A stretch of 64,000 bases of DNA from Arthrobacter sp. efr-133-TYG-118 (GCF_030209755.1 NZ_JARVRH010000012.1:124001-188000), one strand, 5' to 3'. Positions 44,333-53,405 are shown, counted from the stretch's first letter. The notes: generated by a model from the letters alone, not told the origin. Numbers and translations are program-made.

Positions 44333-44670
44333 CGCGTGCGCCCCTTGGACCCGGCCTCGACTGCCGCAGATTTCCCGTCTGGGGGCACAACGCGTTTACG
44401 GCCGCGGAACATCTCCAACATGCGGTCGGTCACTACGAAACCGCCCACCAAATTGGCGGTGGCGAGGACCACGGCGAGCAAGGCGACCGCGAGGACCCAA
44501 GGGTCCGAGGCCTGCCCGGCGACGATGATCGCGCCCACCAGGATGATTCCGTGAATAGCGTTGGCCCCGGACATCAAGGGCGTATGAAGCGTGCTTGAGA
44601 CCTTGGAGACCACTTCGAAGCCCACGAAGATCGCCAAGACGGTGATGGTGAGCAGGGCGATGCCGTCCAT
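44329..44670 (-). CDS. pntAb: NAD(P) transhydrogenase subunit alpha, membrane part
   Basis: 113 residues starting MDGIALLTITVLAIFVGFEV, with three hydrophobic segments and the conserved SSTLHTPLMSGANAIHGI. It supplies the alpha-subunit part of the membrane channel. The ATG overlaps the pntAa stop (TGATG); the longer frame upstream belongs to pntAa. A charged C-terminal tail of about 30 residues is longer than usual. Confidence 0.93.
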   Translation of the reverse strand: MDGIALLTITVLAIFVGFEVVSKVSSTLHTPLMSGANAIHGIILVGAIIVAGQASDPWVLAVALLAVVLATANLVGGFVVTDRMLEMFRGRKRVVPPDGKSAAVEAGSKGRTR

Positions 44671-45860
44671 CAGGAGACCCCCTCGTTGGCGGAGCTTACG
44701 GATTCCGCCGTCTCGGCGGAGAGCGCCGCAAGGGCCTCGGCCGTCGGACCGTGCCGCACCTCGCCGTCGTGCGTCAGGCACGCGCCCGCCACCACCTCAT
44801 CGCCGAAGTCCGGGACGACTGCGCCATCACAAGTCATGAGGGCCAGCAAGTTCGCGACGTTCTTCGCGTAGAGGCGCGAGGCGTCCGCGGGCATGGCAGA
44901 GGCGACATCCTTCATCCCCACCAGAGTGACCGTGCCCTGGCCGTCCGCCGTCGGTATTTGAAGATCCAGGCCAGGCACCGAGCCTTCCACATTGCCGCCG
45001 GACTCCGCGGCGAGGTCTACGACCACCGATCCCGGGCGCATGTGCTGAACCATTTCGCGGCTCACCAGGAGAGGGGCCCGCCGCCCGGGAACCGCCGCCG
45101 TCGTGATGAGCACGTCTGCCTGGGCCACGTGCGGGGCGAGCAGCTCTCGCTGCAGGGCGCCGCGGTCGGCGCTGAGCTCGCGCGCATAGCCGCCGGACGA
45201 TTCCGCCGTCTCCACGTCGAGCTTGATGAAGGTGCCGCCCATGGACGCGACCTCGTCCGCCGACGCCGGCCGGATGTCGTTGGCGGAGACGCGTGCACCC
45301 AGCCTCTTCGCGGTACCGATGGCCTGCAGGCCGGCCACGCCCGCACCCAATACCAGCACGCGGGCCGGGGGAATGGTTCCGGCGGCCGTCATGTAGAGCG
45401 GGAAGAAGCGCGGGAGGCGCATTGCCGCCTCGAGCACGCAGCGGTATCCGGCCACGAGGGCCTGGGACGTGAGCGCGTCCATGGATTGTGCCCGGGAAAT
45501 GCGCGGCACCAGCTCAAGCGCGAAGGAGGTCACGCCCGCCTCGGCGAGCGCGAGGACGGTGGGAAGTTCCGACGACGGCGAGGCCAGCCCTACCGTGACG
45601 GCGCCCCGGCGAAGCGCAGCAGCCGTCGTGGGTTCGAGGGGGCGGACGTGCGCGTAGACGTCCAGTCGGGCGAGATCCAACGCGGGGACGATGAGGGCTC
45701 CTGCCTGGCGGTAGTCCTCGTCGCTGTGGCCCGCGGCGGTTCCAGCTCCGCTTTCGACGACGACTTCCAGCCCGAGTCCAGCCAACTGAGTGACGGTCTC
45801 CGGTGTCGCAGCCACACGACGTTCACCCTCCAGGCGCTCCCGCGCTATGCCGAGTTTCAC
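44670..45860 (-). CDS. pntAa: NAD(P) transhydrogenase subunit alpha, NAD-binding part
   Basis: 396 residues from a GTG with AAGGGAG five bases upstream, giving VKLGIARERLEGERRVAATP, the classic start of this domain. Later motifs are the alanine-dehydrogenase-like NAD fold VLVLGAGVAGLQAIG and SVVVDLAAESGGN. Longer upstream starts in frame add unrelated residues. First gene of pntAa-pntAb-pntB; it binds NAD(H) as domain dI. Confidence 0.93.
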   Translation of the reverse strand: MKLGIARERLEGERRVAATPETVTQLAGLGLEVVVESGAGTAAGHSDEDYRQAGALIVPALDLARLDVYAHVRPLEPTTAAALRRGAVTVGLASPSSELPTVLALAEAGVTSFALELVPRISRAQSMDALTSQALVAGYRCVLEAAMRLPRFFPLYMTAAGTIPPARVLVLGAGVAGLQAIGTAKRLGARVSANDIRPASADEVASMGGTFIKLDVETAESSGGYARELSADRGALQRELLAPHVAQADVLITTAAVPGRRAPLLVSREMVQHMRPGSVVVDLAAESGGNVEGSVPGLDLQIPTADGQGTVTLVGMKDVASAMPADASRLYAKNVANLLALMTCDGAVVPDFGDEVVAGACLTHDGEVRHGPTAEALAALSAETAESVSSANEGVS

Positions 45861-46086
45861 CCGCGCTCCCTTTCCGAACCCCAATGTCCTTCTGAACATC
45901 ATTGTCCTGAGCCGTTGTTGGCTTGAGTCTAGGACGCGGAAGGCCGTGGCGGGAGTAGGGATGACGGCCAGGGCGGCCATTCCCATCTTCGGGCGGTTCT
46001 AATATGCTCGCTGTGGGCTGGGAGCCTCCAGTTACCGCACCGTCGATGAGCCGGTTCCGGCCGCGCCGTCGGGAAGGAACACAGCT

Positions 46087-46698
46087 ATGGCAACGTACAA
46101 AATCGGATACTTCGTCGGCAGCCTTTCAAGCCGTTCCATCAACCGGGTCCTGTCCAAGGCCCTCATCAGCGTAGCGCCGGAGGAGCTCGAATTCACCGAG
46201 ATTCCCATCAAGGACCTGCCCCTGTATAGCTCGGACTACGACGCCGATTTCCCGCCTGCGGGACGGGCCCTCAAGGACGCTATCGCGGCGTCGGACGGTA
46301 TCCTGTTCATCTCCCCCGAGTACAACCGCTCCATCCCCGGCGCCTTGAAGAATGCCATCGACTGGGGATCCCGGCCCTGGGGAACCAACTCCTTCGCACG
46401 CAAGCCCACGGGCATCATCGGCACATCACCCGGCAGCATCGGGACGGCCGTGATGCAGTCCTCCATGCGCAGCGTCCTGAGCTTCCTCGACGCGCCGCAA
46501 CTCAACGCCCCGGAGGCCTACGTCAAATTCGATCCGGCATCGTACAACGAGGACGGATCCGTCCGGGACGAAGGCACCGCGTCCCTCCTGCGCCACTACA
46601 TGGAGGAATACAGCGCGTTCGTCCAACGCGTCCTGGCTGCCAACGCGCCCGGGCACATTGGCGACGAACACCCGGACGGCGCCAAGCTGACGCGGTAG
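46087..46698 (+). CDS. NADPH-dependent FMN reductase
   Basis: 203 residues of a flavodoxin-like fold. GSLSSRSINRVLS binds the FMN phosphate; ISPEYNRSIPGALKNAIDW is the family's defining loop. These enzymes reduce quinones, azo dyes or chromate with NAD(P)H. GGAAGG precedes the ATG. It is divergent from pntAa, an interesting pairing with an NADPH-generating pump but possibly coincidental. Confidence 0.9.
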   Translation: MATYKIGYFVGSLSSRSINRVLSKALISVAPEELEFTEIPIKDLPLYSSDYDADFPPAGRALKDAIAASDGILFISPEYNRSIPGALKNAIDWGSRPWGTNSFARKPTGIIGTSPGSIGTAVMQSSMRSVLSFLDAPQLNAPEAYVKFDPASYNEDGSVRDEGTASLLRHYMEEYSAFVQRVLAANAPGHIGDEHPDGAKLTR

Positions 46699-46997
46699 CG
46701 TGGCGGGCGCAGGTTTTCCGCGCGGCCGCGGGGCTGCTCCCCTGTGACACCGTCCACCGGTTCCCGGAGGAGATCTGCATGGCCGTTGTGTCGCGCGTAC
46801 TCCTCGATCATGTGCAGGACAATCCATCGCAGGCTGGGTGCCCGGCCATCAGACCAGGTGCGCAATGCCAGCCGGCCCATGCCGGCGTCGGCCATTGCCT
46901 CCGCGGTCAGCGAGCGGGAGCGGGACACCGTGTCCTGCCAGAGCGCACGGAGCTGCTCGGGTGAGTCCTCGGCGGCCGAGTGCCAGTCCCAGTCAGG
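46596..46997 (-). pseudogene. DinB / DUF664 family gene remnant
   Basis: On the minus strand one open frame bounded by a stop at 47001 encodes only the C-terminal half of a DUF664 (mycothiol-dependent DinB) protein: DWDWHSAAEDSPEQLRALW, then LRWIVLHMIEEYARHNGHAD with the metal-type His, then LLREPVDGVTGE. The normal stop after GE is missing, and the frame runs on into the 3' end of the FMN reductase gene. The N-terminal half is absent upstream. Likely inactive. Confidence 0.7.
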
Positions 46998-47121
46998 GCG
47001 CTACCACGCGCCGTGGCAACCACGCCGGGATCCCGCCGTGTGGTGATTCCAAGGCCTCACCGGCGTGACGAGCTTGTGGCTCCAGGTTCGCCCTCCGGGC
47101 GCGCCGAAAATACTTGGGTGC

Positions 47122-47943
47122 TCAGTGCTTGGCAGCAATATCCGCCGAAATCAGCCCTGCAGTGTGCACGATTTCGTCCCGGACCGACCCGATATAGGCT
47201 CCCGGATCAGGCTGTACGGCGACGTTTTGAGCCTGGAGCGAGACGTTGACGGCAGCCACCACCTTGCCGGCAGCATTGCGGACGGGCGCTGCAACGGACA
47301 TGAGCCCGAGTTCCAGCTCTTGGTCCAAAACGCACCAGTCCTGCCTGCGCACGCGGTCCAGCTCGGCCACCAGCTCTTCGCGGGACGTGACGGTCCGTGG
47401 CGTCAGGGCTTTGAACTCCACTGAGGACAGGTACTCATCCAGTTTCTGCTGCGTCAGGCCGGCCAGGAGCACCCTTCCCATGGACGTGGCGTAGGCGGGG
47501 AAGCGGGTACCCACCGAGATGCCGACCGTCATGATCCGGCGTGTGGTCACGCGCGCCACGTAGAAGATGTCCGCCCCATCCAGCACCGCGGCCGAGGTCG
47601 ACTCCCCCAATTTCAGCGAGAGTTCTTCAAGGTGCGGCTGCGCGAGCTGGGGCAGTGACAACGCCGACAGGTACGAATAGCCAAGTTGCAGCACCATCGC
47701 GGTGAGCGCGAAGGTCTTGCCGTCCGTGCGGACATAGCCCAGCTCCACCAGGGTATGCAGGAACCGACGGGCCGTGGCACGCGTGAGGTTGGTGCGCGCC
47801 GCCACCTCGCTAAGCGTCATGACGGGGTTGGCCGCGTCGAAAGCACGGATCACGGACAAGCCACGTGCCAGCGATTGCACGTATTGGTCGCTGGCCTGGG
47901 GAGCACCCGCCTGCGGCGCTCCGGCTACTGCTGCGTCGGTCAT
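47122..47943 (-). CDS. pcaR: IclR family regulator of the protocatechuate pathway
   Basis: 273 residues from the ATG at 47943; the longer frame lies in the upstream hairpin. DNA-binding winged helix: MTLSEVAARTNLTRATARRF (about 44-63). The effector domain follows with VGTRFPAYATSMGRVLLAGL and SVAAPVRNAAGKVVAAVNVS, as in PcaR/PcaU/PcaQ-type IclR proteins. It is the last gene of the pca cluster and probably activates it in response to protocatechuate or beta-ketoadipate. Confidence 0.87.
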   Translation of the reverse strand: MTDAAVAGAPQAGAPQASDQYVQSLARGLSVIRAFDAANPVMTLSEVAARTNLTRATARRFLHTLVELGYVRTDGKTFALTAMVLQLGYSYLSALSLPQLAQPHLEELSLKLGESTSAAVLDGADIFYVARVTTRRIMTVGISVGTRFPAYATSMGRVLLAGLTQQKLDEYLSSVEFKALTPRTVTSREELVAELDRVRRQDWCVLDQELELGLMSVAAPVRNAAGKVVAAVNVSLQAQNVAVQPDPGAYIGSVRDEIVHTAGLISADIAAKH

Positions 47944-47960
47944 GGTTACCAATCCTATTG

Positions 47961-48023
47961 GCGCGAACTGGCAGCAGGTGCCCCTTGGATTGCTTCCAAA
48001 GGGCATTTGCTGCCAGTTCGCGC
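47961..48023. terminator. Large hairpin between pcaJ and pcaR
   Basis: GCGCGAACTGGCAGCAGGTG and the complementary AAATGCTGCCAGTTCGCGC-type arm (26-base arms, about four mismatches) face each other across 11 bases. The element fills the gap from the pcaJ stop to pcaR. It could end the catabolic transcript and lower pcaR expression. It looks like a repetitive intergenic palindrome rather than a plain terminator. Confidence 0.5.
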
Positions 48024-48039
48024 TCGATTTGAGGCGCGT

Positions 48040-48726
48040 TTAGACCCCGACGACGGCGCCAGCCGCCTTCTCGTCGAACGGCACCAGCGGGACCGGCACC
48101 ATCGCTTGGAGCTCTTCGAAGGTGCAGCCGAACGTCTCACGCACGGTCACACCGTCGGGCCCTATCAGGAAGACCGCTTTGTCCGTGTACACGCGGGTCA
48201 CACAGCCCACTCCGGTGAGCGGGTAGCTGCAGTGCTCCACGAGCTTGGACACACCCTCGCGGGTCAGGAGCGTCATCATGACGAAAACGTCCTTCGCGCC
48301 GGTGGCCAGGTCCATCGCACCGCCGACGGCCGGAATCGCGTCCGGCGCGCCGGTGTGCCAGTTGGCGAGGTCGCCCGTGGCGGACACTTGGAAAGCGCCG
48401 AGCACGCAGATGTCCAGGTGGCCGCCGCGCATGATGGCGAAGGAATCGGCATGGTGGAAATACGAAGCGCCTGGGAGCTCGGTGACAGGGATCTTGCCGG
48501 CGTTGATGAGGTCGCCGTCAATCTCGTCGTCCTTGGCCTCCGGGCCCATCCCGAGCATCCCGTTCTCCGTGTGGAGAGTGATGTTCTGCTCTTCCGTGAG
48601 GTAGTTGGAGACGAGCGTGGGCTGCCCGATGCCGAGGTTCACGAACGAGCCGGGAACGATGTCCCGCGCGACGAGACGCGCGAGGTCGTCGCGTCCCAGG
48701 GGTGTTGTTGAGGTTTGGATGCTCAT
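48040..48726 (-). CDS. pcaJ: 3-oxoadipate CoA-transferase subunit B
   Basis: 228 residues of the CoA-transferase family I beta subunit. GSFVNLGIGQPTLVSNYL near residue 26 is followed by the catalytic Glu in ENGMLGMG. It acts with PcaI to move CoA from succinyl-CoA to beta-ketoadipate. It starts one base after the pcaI stop and is the distal enzyme gene of the operon. Confidence 0.95.
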   Translation of the reverse strand: MSIQTSTTPLGRDDLARLVARDIVPGSFVNLGIGQPTLVSNYLTEEQNITLHTENGMLGMGPEAKDDEIDGDLINAGKIPVTELPGASYFHHADSFAIMRGGHLDICVLGAFQVSATGDLANWHTGAPDAIPAVGGAMDLATGAKDVFVMMTLLTREGVSKLVEHCSYPLTGVGCVTRVYTDKAVFLIGPDGVTVRETFGCTFEELQAMVPVPLVPFDEKAAGAVVGV

Positions 48727-48727
48727 G

Positions 48728-49387
48728 TCAGGCCACCTTCACGATGCTGTTGACGTAGATTCCGGGGGTCACCACGTTCTCCGGGTCCAGGGCACCGGTT
48801 GGAACGATCTCGGACACCTGGACGATGGTGTGCTTGGCGGCCGCCGCCATGATCGGGCCGAAGTTCCGGGCCGTTTTCCGGTAGACCAGGTTGCCTTTGC
48901 CGTCGGCCTTGAGCGCCTTGATGAGCGCGACATCGGCGTGGATGGGCGTCTCGAACACCTGCCACTTACCGTCGAGGAAACGCGTGTGCTTCCCTTCCGC
49001 GAGCATGGTGCCGTAGCCGGTGGGCGTGAAGAACCCGCCGATGCCGGCCCCGGCAGCCCGGATGCGCTCGGCCAGGTTGCCTTGCGGCACGAGCTCCAGT
49101 TCGATTTCCCCGGCCTTGTACTTGGTGTCGAAGTGCCAGGAATCGGACTGGCGCGGGAAGGAGCAGATCATCTTGCGGACCCGTCCTTCCTTGATGAGCA
49201 GCGCAAGGCCCTGGTCCCCCTGGCCCGCGTTGTTGTTCACCACGGTGAGGTCTGTGGCGCCGGAATCGAGCAGCGCGTCGATGAGTTCGAACGGCTGGCC
49301 CGCGTTTCCGAAGCCTCCGATCATGACGGTGGAGCCGTCCTTGATGCCGGCGACTGCTTCGCCGACCGTGTCAATGAATGTCAGCAT
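48728..49387 (-). CDS. pcaI: 3-oxoadipate CoA-transferase subunit A
   Basis: 219 residues of the CoA-transferase alpha subunit. GSTVMIGGFGNAGQPFELID near residue 18 is the CoA-binding glycine loop; FFTPTGYGTMLAEGK lies mid-protein. It partners PcaJ directly downstream and lies four bases after pcaF. Confidence 0.95.
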   Translation of the reverse strand: MLTFIDTVGEAVAGIKDGSTVMIGGFGNAGQPFELIDALLDSGATDLTVVNNNAGQGDQGLALLIKEGRVRKMICSFPRQSDSWHFDTKYKAGEIELELVPQGNLAERIRAAGAGIGGFFTPTGYGTMLAEGKHTRFLDGKWQVFETPIHADVALIKALKADGKGNLVYRKTARNFGPIMAAAAKHTIVQVSEIVPTGALDPENVVTPGIYVNSIVKVA

Positions 49388-49391
49388 TGCC

Positions 49392-50636
49392 CTAGCCCTT
49401 CACCAATTGTGCCGAAATTCCGGCAGTGACGTTCTCAAGCACCACGGCCAGGCCCTGCCCGACGCCGATGCAGATCGCCGCGACACCCCAACGTTCACCG
49501 GAAGCCTGCAGGCTGCGGGCCAACGTGCCCAGGATCCGAGTGCCGGAGGCGCCCAGCGGGTGGCCCATCGCGATCGCGCCCCCGTGCCGGTTCACGATGG
49601 ACGGGTCGATCCCCCACGCATCGATGCAGGCCAAGGACTGCGCGGCAAAGGCTTCGTTAAGCTCGACGGCGCCCACTTGCTCCCAGCCGATGCCCGCCTT
49701 CGCGAGTGCCTTGTTGGCCGCTTCCACCGGCGCGTAGCCGAAGAACTGGGGATCGTTTCCGTGCGCCCCGCGTCCGGCGATGCGGGCGAGCGGCTCGAGC
49801 CCGAGCAGCCCGGCGGCGCTTTCGCTGCCGATCCAGGCCGCGGAGGCGCCGTCGGACAGTGGCGAAGCGTTCCCCGCCGTGACCGTGCCACCTGTTGTCT
49901 TAGCTGCGGCAGCGCCGCTGGATTCGGGGCGGAAAACGGTTTTGAGCCCTGCGAGCTTCTCCGCCGTCGAGCCCGCCCGGATGCCTTCGTCACGTACCAA
50001 TTCGGTGCCGGGAACTTGGCTCACCAACTGGTCGTAGAAGCCTTCGTCCCACGCCGCCGCGGCGAGGTTGTGCGAGGCCGCGGCGAACTCGTCTTGCCGC
50101 TCCCGGGTGATCCCGTACTTCTCGCGCAGCCGCTCGGTGGCCTCGCCCAGGGAAACGGTCCAGTCCTTGGGCATGGCCGGGTTCACCAGGCGCCAGCCCA
50201 GGGTGGTGGAGGCCAGGGTCATGTCCCCGGCCGGGTACGGCTTGGAGGTCTTGGGCAGCACCCACGGGGCCCGGGACATGGACTCGGCGCCGCCCACCAG
50301 GATCAGCTCGGCGTCGCCGGCGTTGATCTGGCGGGAGGCGATGATCGCGGCGTCCAGGGAAGAGCCGCAGAGGCGGTTGACCGTAGTGCCGGGGATCGAC
50401 GTCGGGAGCCCGGCCAGGAGGGTGGCCATGCGGGCGATGTTGCGGTTCTCCTCGCCGGCGCCGTTGGCGTTGCCGAATACGACTTCGTCGATGCGCTCAA
50501 CGTCCAGGTCCGGCGCGCGTTTCACGGCCTCGCGCACCACGTGGGCCGCGAGGTCATCCGGGCGCACTCCGGCAAGGCCGGAGCCGAATTTTCCGAAAGG
50601 GGTGCGTACGGCGTCGTACACATACGCCTGGTTCAT
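49392..50636 (-). CDS. pcaF: Beta-ketoadipyl-CoA thiolase
   Basis: 414 residues from the ATG at 50636, with AGAGGAGACC upstream. Thiolase active-site elements: nucleophile Cys in NRLCGSSLDA (about residue 91), His in GGAIAMGHPLGASG, and Cys in AAICIGVGQGLA near the end. It splits beta-ketoadipyl-CoA into succinyl-CoA and acetyl-CoA, the final step of the pathway. It is separated from pcaC by a palindromic element. Confidence 0.95.
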   Translation of the reverse strand: MNQAYVYDAVRTPFGKFGSGLAGVRPDDLAAHVVREAVKRAPDLDVERIDEVVFGNANGAGEENRNIARMATLLAGLPTSIPGTTVNRLCGSSLDAAIIASRQINAGDAELILVGGAESMSRAPWVLPKTSKPYPAGDMTLASTTLGWRLVNPAMPKDWTVSLGEATERLREKYGITRERQDEFAAASHNLAAAAWDEGFYDQLVSQVPGTELVRDEGIRAGSTAEKLAGLKTVFRPESSGAAAAKTTGGTVTAGNASPLSDGASAAWIGSESAAGLLGLEPLARIAGRGAHGNDPQFFGYAPVEAANKALAKAGIGWEQVGAVELNEAFAAQSLACIDAWGIDPSIVNRHGGAIAMGHPLGASGTRILGTLARSLQASGERWGVAAICIGVGQGLAVVLENVTAGISAQLVKG

Positions 50637-50660
50637 GGGGTCTCCTCTAGATTCTGTAGT

Positions 50661-50726
50661 CCCAACTAGCTCGCAGTTAATGTCGTTATGAGGGCTCAAA
50701 ACGACATCTAATGCGAGTCAGTTGGG
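50661..50726. repeat. Palindromic element between pcaC and pcaF
   Basis: CCCAACTAGCTCGCAGTTAA (50661) faces AACGACATCTAATGCGAGTC ending GTTGGG (50726); the 27-base arms pair with about five mismatches around ATGAGGGCTCA. The right arm supplies the last codons and stop of pcaC. It may attenuate transcription within the operon. Confidence 0.6.
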
Positions 50727-51155
50727 CGGGGTGGGGCTCGTGTCGAGCTCGGCGAAAACGGCTTGCGCGGTCTTGAATGCGGTGTTGGCAGAGGGGACTC
50801 CGCAGTAGATGGCGGTCTGCAGCAGGATTTCCTTGATTTCGTCCCTGCTCAGCCCGTTGGTGATGGCCGCGCGGATGTGCATGGCCAGTTCTTCCCAGTG
50901 CCCGTGCGCCACCATTGCGGTGATGGTGACGGCGGAACGCATCTGCCGCGTCAGGCCCGGGCGGGTCCAAATGCCGCCCCAGGCGATGCGGGTGATCATG
51001 TCCTGGAAGTCACCTGTGAATTCGTCCTTCTTGGCGTTGGCACGGTCCACGTGCGCATCGCCGAGCACTTCACGGCGGACCACCATGCCGGCGTCGTAGA
51101 TTTCCTGCGAGGTGGCGTCGCGCTGAACGGCACCCTGTGAAGAATCAGTGCTCAT
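50718..51155 (-). CDS. pcaC: 4-carboxymuconolactone decarboxylase
   Basis: 145 residues of the AhpD-like CMD fold. GMVVRREVLGDAHVDRANAK and FQDMITRIAWGGIWTRPGL are characteristic, with catalytic His in MVAHGHWEELAMHIRAA. It decarboxylates gamma-carboxymuconolactone to the enol-lactone. It starts ATG overlapping pcaD by four bases. Its last residues (PTPPN) are encoded inside the palindrome at 50661-50726. Confidence 0.94.
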   Translation of the reverse strand: MSTDSSQGAVQRDATSQEIYDAGMVVRREVLGDAHVDRANAKKDEFTGDFQDMITRIAWGGIWTRPGLTRQMRSAVTITAMVAHGHWEELAMHIRAAITNGLSRDEIKEILLQTAIYCGVPSANTAFKTAQAVFAELDTSPTPPN

Positions 51156-51967
51156 TTTCCGGCCTCCGTCATGAAGGTCCGCATGAGGTCCGCGACGACG
51201 GCGGGCGCCTCCGCGGGCGCAAGGTGCCCGACGCCGTCGAGCGCAATAGCGATAGCGGTGCCGCCGGCTGTGTTGAATCCGGCGTTGATGCCCGCCGCAA
51301 TTTCTTCAGCGAACGACGGCGGCGCAACAGTGTCCTCGACGCCCGCCAGTGCCTGGGTGGGGACGGTGATGCTGCCGAGTTCGGCGCGGACGTCGAAACC
51401 GGCGAGGGCTTCGCAGCAGAAGGCGTAGCTGAAGCGGTCGGCGTCCCGCAGGGCATGCAGGAGGCGGCTGCTGACCACTGGCTGGCGATCCATGAAACCG
51501 GGAGCGAACCAACGCTGCGCGGAACCCTGGATCATCACCGCGGTGCCTTGCGCGCGGACGGTTTCAGCCCGTTCCAGCCATCCCTCCGGCGTACCGAGCT
51601 TTGCTCCGGTGCACTGCACAGACAGGGACTTGAGCCGTTCACCGTGTTTGATGCCGAGCTGCAGGCCGGTAGCGCCGCCCAGGGAGTCTCCGGCGTAGTG
51701 GAACACAGCGCCAGGCGCGATCGAGTCCACCAGCTCTACTACCGCGTCGGCCAGTTCTGCGACGCTGAACGTTTCCGAAGCCGCGGGCGAGACGCCGTGG
51801 CCGGGCAGGTCCCAGCCGATGACGTCGAAGTCGTTGCCGAGCAGAGCTGCCGTCTCGGTCCAAAGCACCGTGGACGTTCCGAGCGAGGGTCCGACCACCA
51901 GGAGCGGCTTCTCCCCGAAGGTGCGCTGCGGGGACAGCAACACCGCTTTGACGTTGGGCTTAGCCAC
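51152..51967 (-). CDS. pcaD: 3-oxoadipate enol-lactonase
   Basis: 271 residues, alpha/beta hydrolase. The nucleophile elbow reads GDSLGG (Ser near residue 91) where many relatives have GxSxGG. The acid is in LAGVEDTVAP and the His in LDGVGHLAPAEAP. It opens the enol-lactone to beta-ketoadipate. The start is a GTG at 51967 with CGGAG upstream, overlapping the end of pcaB by eight bases; the longer frame is a shadow of pcaB. Confidence 0.92.
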   Translation of the reverse strand: MAKPNVKAVLLSPQRTFGEKPLLVVGPSLGTSTVLWTETAALLGNDFDVIGWDLPGHGVSPAASETFSVAELADAVVELVDSIAPGAVFHYAGDSLGGATGLQLGIKHGERLKSLSVQCTGAKLGTPEGWLERAETVRAQGTAVMIQGSAQRWFAPGFMDRQPVVSSRLLHALRDADRFSYAFCCEALAGFDVRAELGSITVPTQALAGVEDTVAPPSFAEEIAAGINAGFNTAGGTAIAIALDGVGHLAPAEAPAVVADLMRTFMTEAGK

Positions 51968-53405
51968 GATCGGCTCCGTTCGGGTTGGAGTGGGAAAACT
52001 CCGGGTAGGCGGCCAGGATGCGGCGGCTGATTTCGGCAGCCTCTCCGACGTAGTTCGCAGGGTCCAGAACCGCCTGCAGTTCCTCGTCGGACAGCTTGCT
52101 GGCCGGCACGGCTTCGCGGAGGAGCTTGGTGTAGATGCGGGCCTGCTCCGCAGCGGGTGCCCGTAGGGTCTCGTCAACCACGGCTTGCAGGCGGGCCTTC
52201 CCTTCGCTCCTGTCCGCGCCGAGGAGCGGAGCAACAGAGGATGCAACGGCTTCGCTGAGCAGCAATGGCCCCGAGATTTCCAGGTTGCGGCGCATCGCCT
52301 CGGGGAAGATCCGGAGCCCTTCGGCAAGCTCGCGCAGCTGGGTGGCGGCACCCAGGCTCAAGCGGAGCAGCTGACGCAATGCCGGCCATTCGCTATGCCA
52401 GGCGCCGTCCGGACGTTCGTCGTTGAAGTTCGCCGCCGCGAGGTGCAACTGCGCGGCCAGCCCGGGAGTCTGGAGCGCCGCGCTGCGGATCAGCACGGAC
52501 AACACGGGATTCTGCTTTTGCGGCATGGCTGAAGAGACGCCCCGACCCGCGGCAAGGGGCTCACCCAGCTCGGCAACCTCCGGGCGGCTAAGGAACAACA
52601 GATCCGAGGCGATCTTGCCGAAGGAGTCCGTCAGTGCCGCGAGGGCGTCGCCGAGTCCGGTGACGGCAAGGCGGTTCGTGTGCCAAGGAGCCGGAACAGG
52701 GGCGAGGCCTAGTTTCCCGGCCAAGGCATCGGCCAAGTCAAAGGGGCTCGACGACGAGCCTTCCGTGAGCACGGCACCGGCAGCCAGGGTGCCACCGGCG
52801 CCGCCGAACTGCACGGGCAACTCCACGACTTCAAGGCGACGGGCCGCAGCGGCCACTCCATGGAACCACTGCGCCGCCTTGAGCCCGAAGGTGAACGGAA
52901 GCGCATGCTGCGTCAGGCTCCTGCCCACGCACAGGGTGTCCGCATGCTGCTCCGCAAGGGCGGCGAGCGCCGTCGTCGTGCCTTTTGCCTCGGCGAGAAG
53001 CGCGGAAACCACGCGGTGCGCGAGCAGCATCAGGGCCGAATCCAGGACGTCTTGGCTGGTCAGGGAAGTGTGCACGGCGGTAAGCGCGCCGACGGCCCCG
53101 CCGGGATGCCCAGCGTCGAGCTGCCTGACCCTGCCTCGGAGATCGGCCAGCAGCGGAATGACCGGGTTCGCGCCACCTTGTGCGCGTTCGGCGATGGAAG
53201 CGGCGTCGTAAGCCCAGGATTCCGCGGCCTCGGCGACGACGCCGGCTGAACCAGCGGGCGCGAAGCCCGCCTCCTCGAGCACGGATGCCCAGGCGGCCTC
53301 GACGTCGAGGATGGCGGCGATCACCGAACGGTCACCCGTCAGCGCCACCACGGCGGGTGACGCCGAAACCGGGCTGAGCAGCCCGAAATCGCCGTCGCCA
53401 CTCAC
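51960..53405 (-). CDS. pcaB: 3-carboxy-cis,cis-muconate cycloisomerase
   Basis: 481 residues of the fumarase/aspartase superfamily. The superfamily signature SSAMPQKQNPVLS is near residue 293. VHTSLTSQDVLDSALML and GRSLTQHALPFTFG are also in place. It lactonises 3-carboxymuconate to gamma-carboxymuconolactone. It is somewhat longer than the usual 400-450 residues. The GTG start overlaps the pcaG stop (GTGA). Confidence 0.93.
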   Translation of the reverse strand: MSGDGDFGLLSPVSASPAVVALTGDRSVIAAILDVEAAWASVLEEAGFAPAGSAGVVAEAAESWAYDAASIAERAQGGANPVIPLLADLRGRVRQLDAGHPGGAVGALTAVHTSLTSQDVLDSALMLLAHRVVSALLAEAKGTTTALAALAEQHADTLCVGRSLTQHALPFTFGLKAAQWFHGVAAAARRLEVVELPVQFGGAGGTLAAGAVLTEGSSSSPFDLADALAGKLGLAPVPAPWHTNRLAVTGLGDALAALTDSFGKIASDLLFLSRPEVAELGEPLAAGRGVSSAMPQKQNPVLSVLIRSAALQTPGLAAQLHLAAANFNDERPDGAWHSEWPALRQLLRLSLGAATQLRELAEGLRIFPEAMRRNLEISGPLLLSEAVASSVAPLLGADRSEGKARLQAVVDETLRAPAAEQARIYTKLLREAVPASKLSDEELQAVLDPANYVGEAAEISRRILAAYPEFSHSNPNGADRG

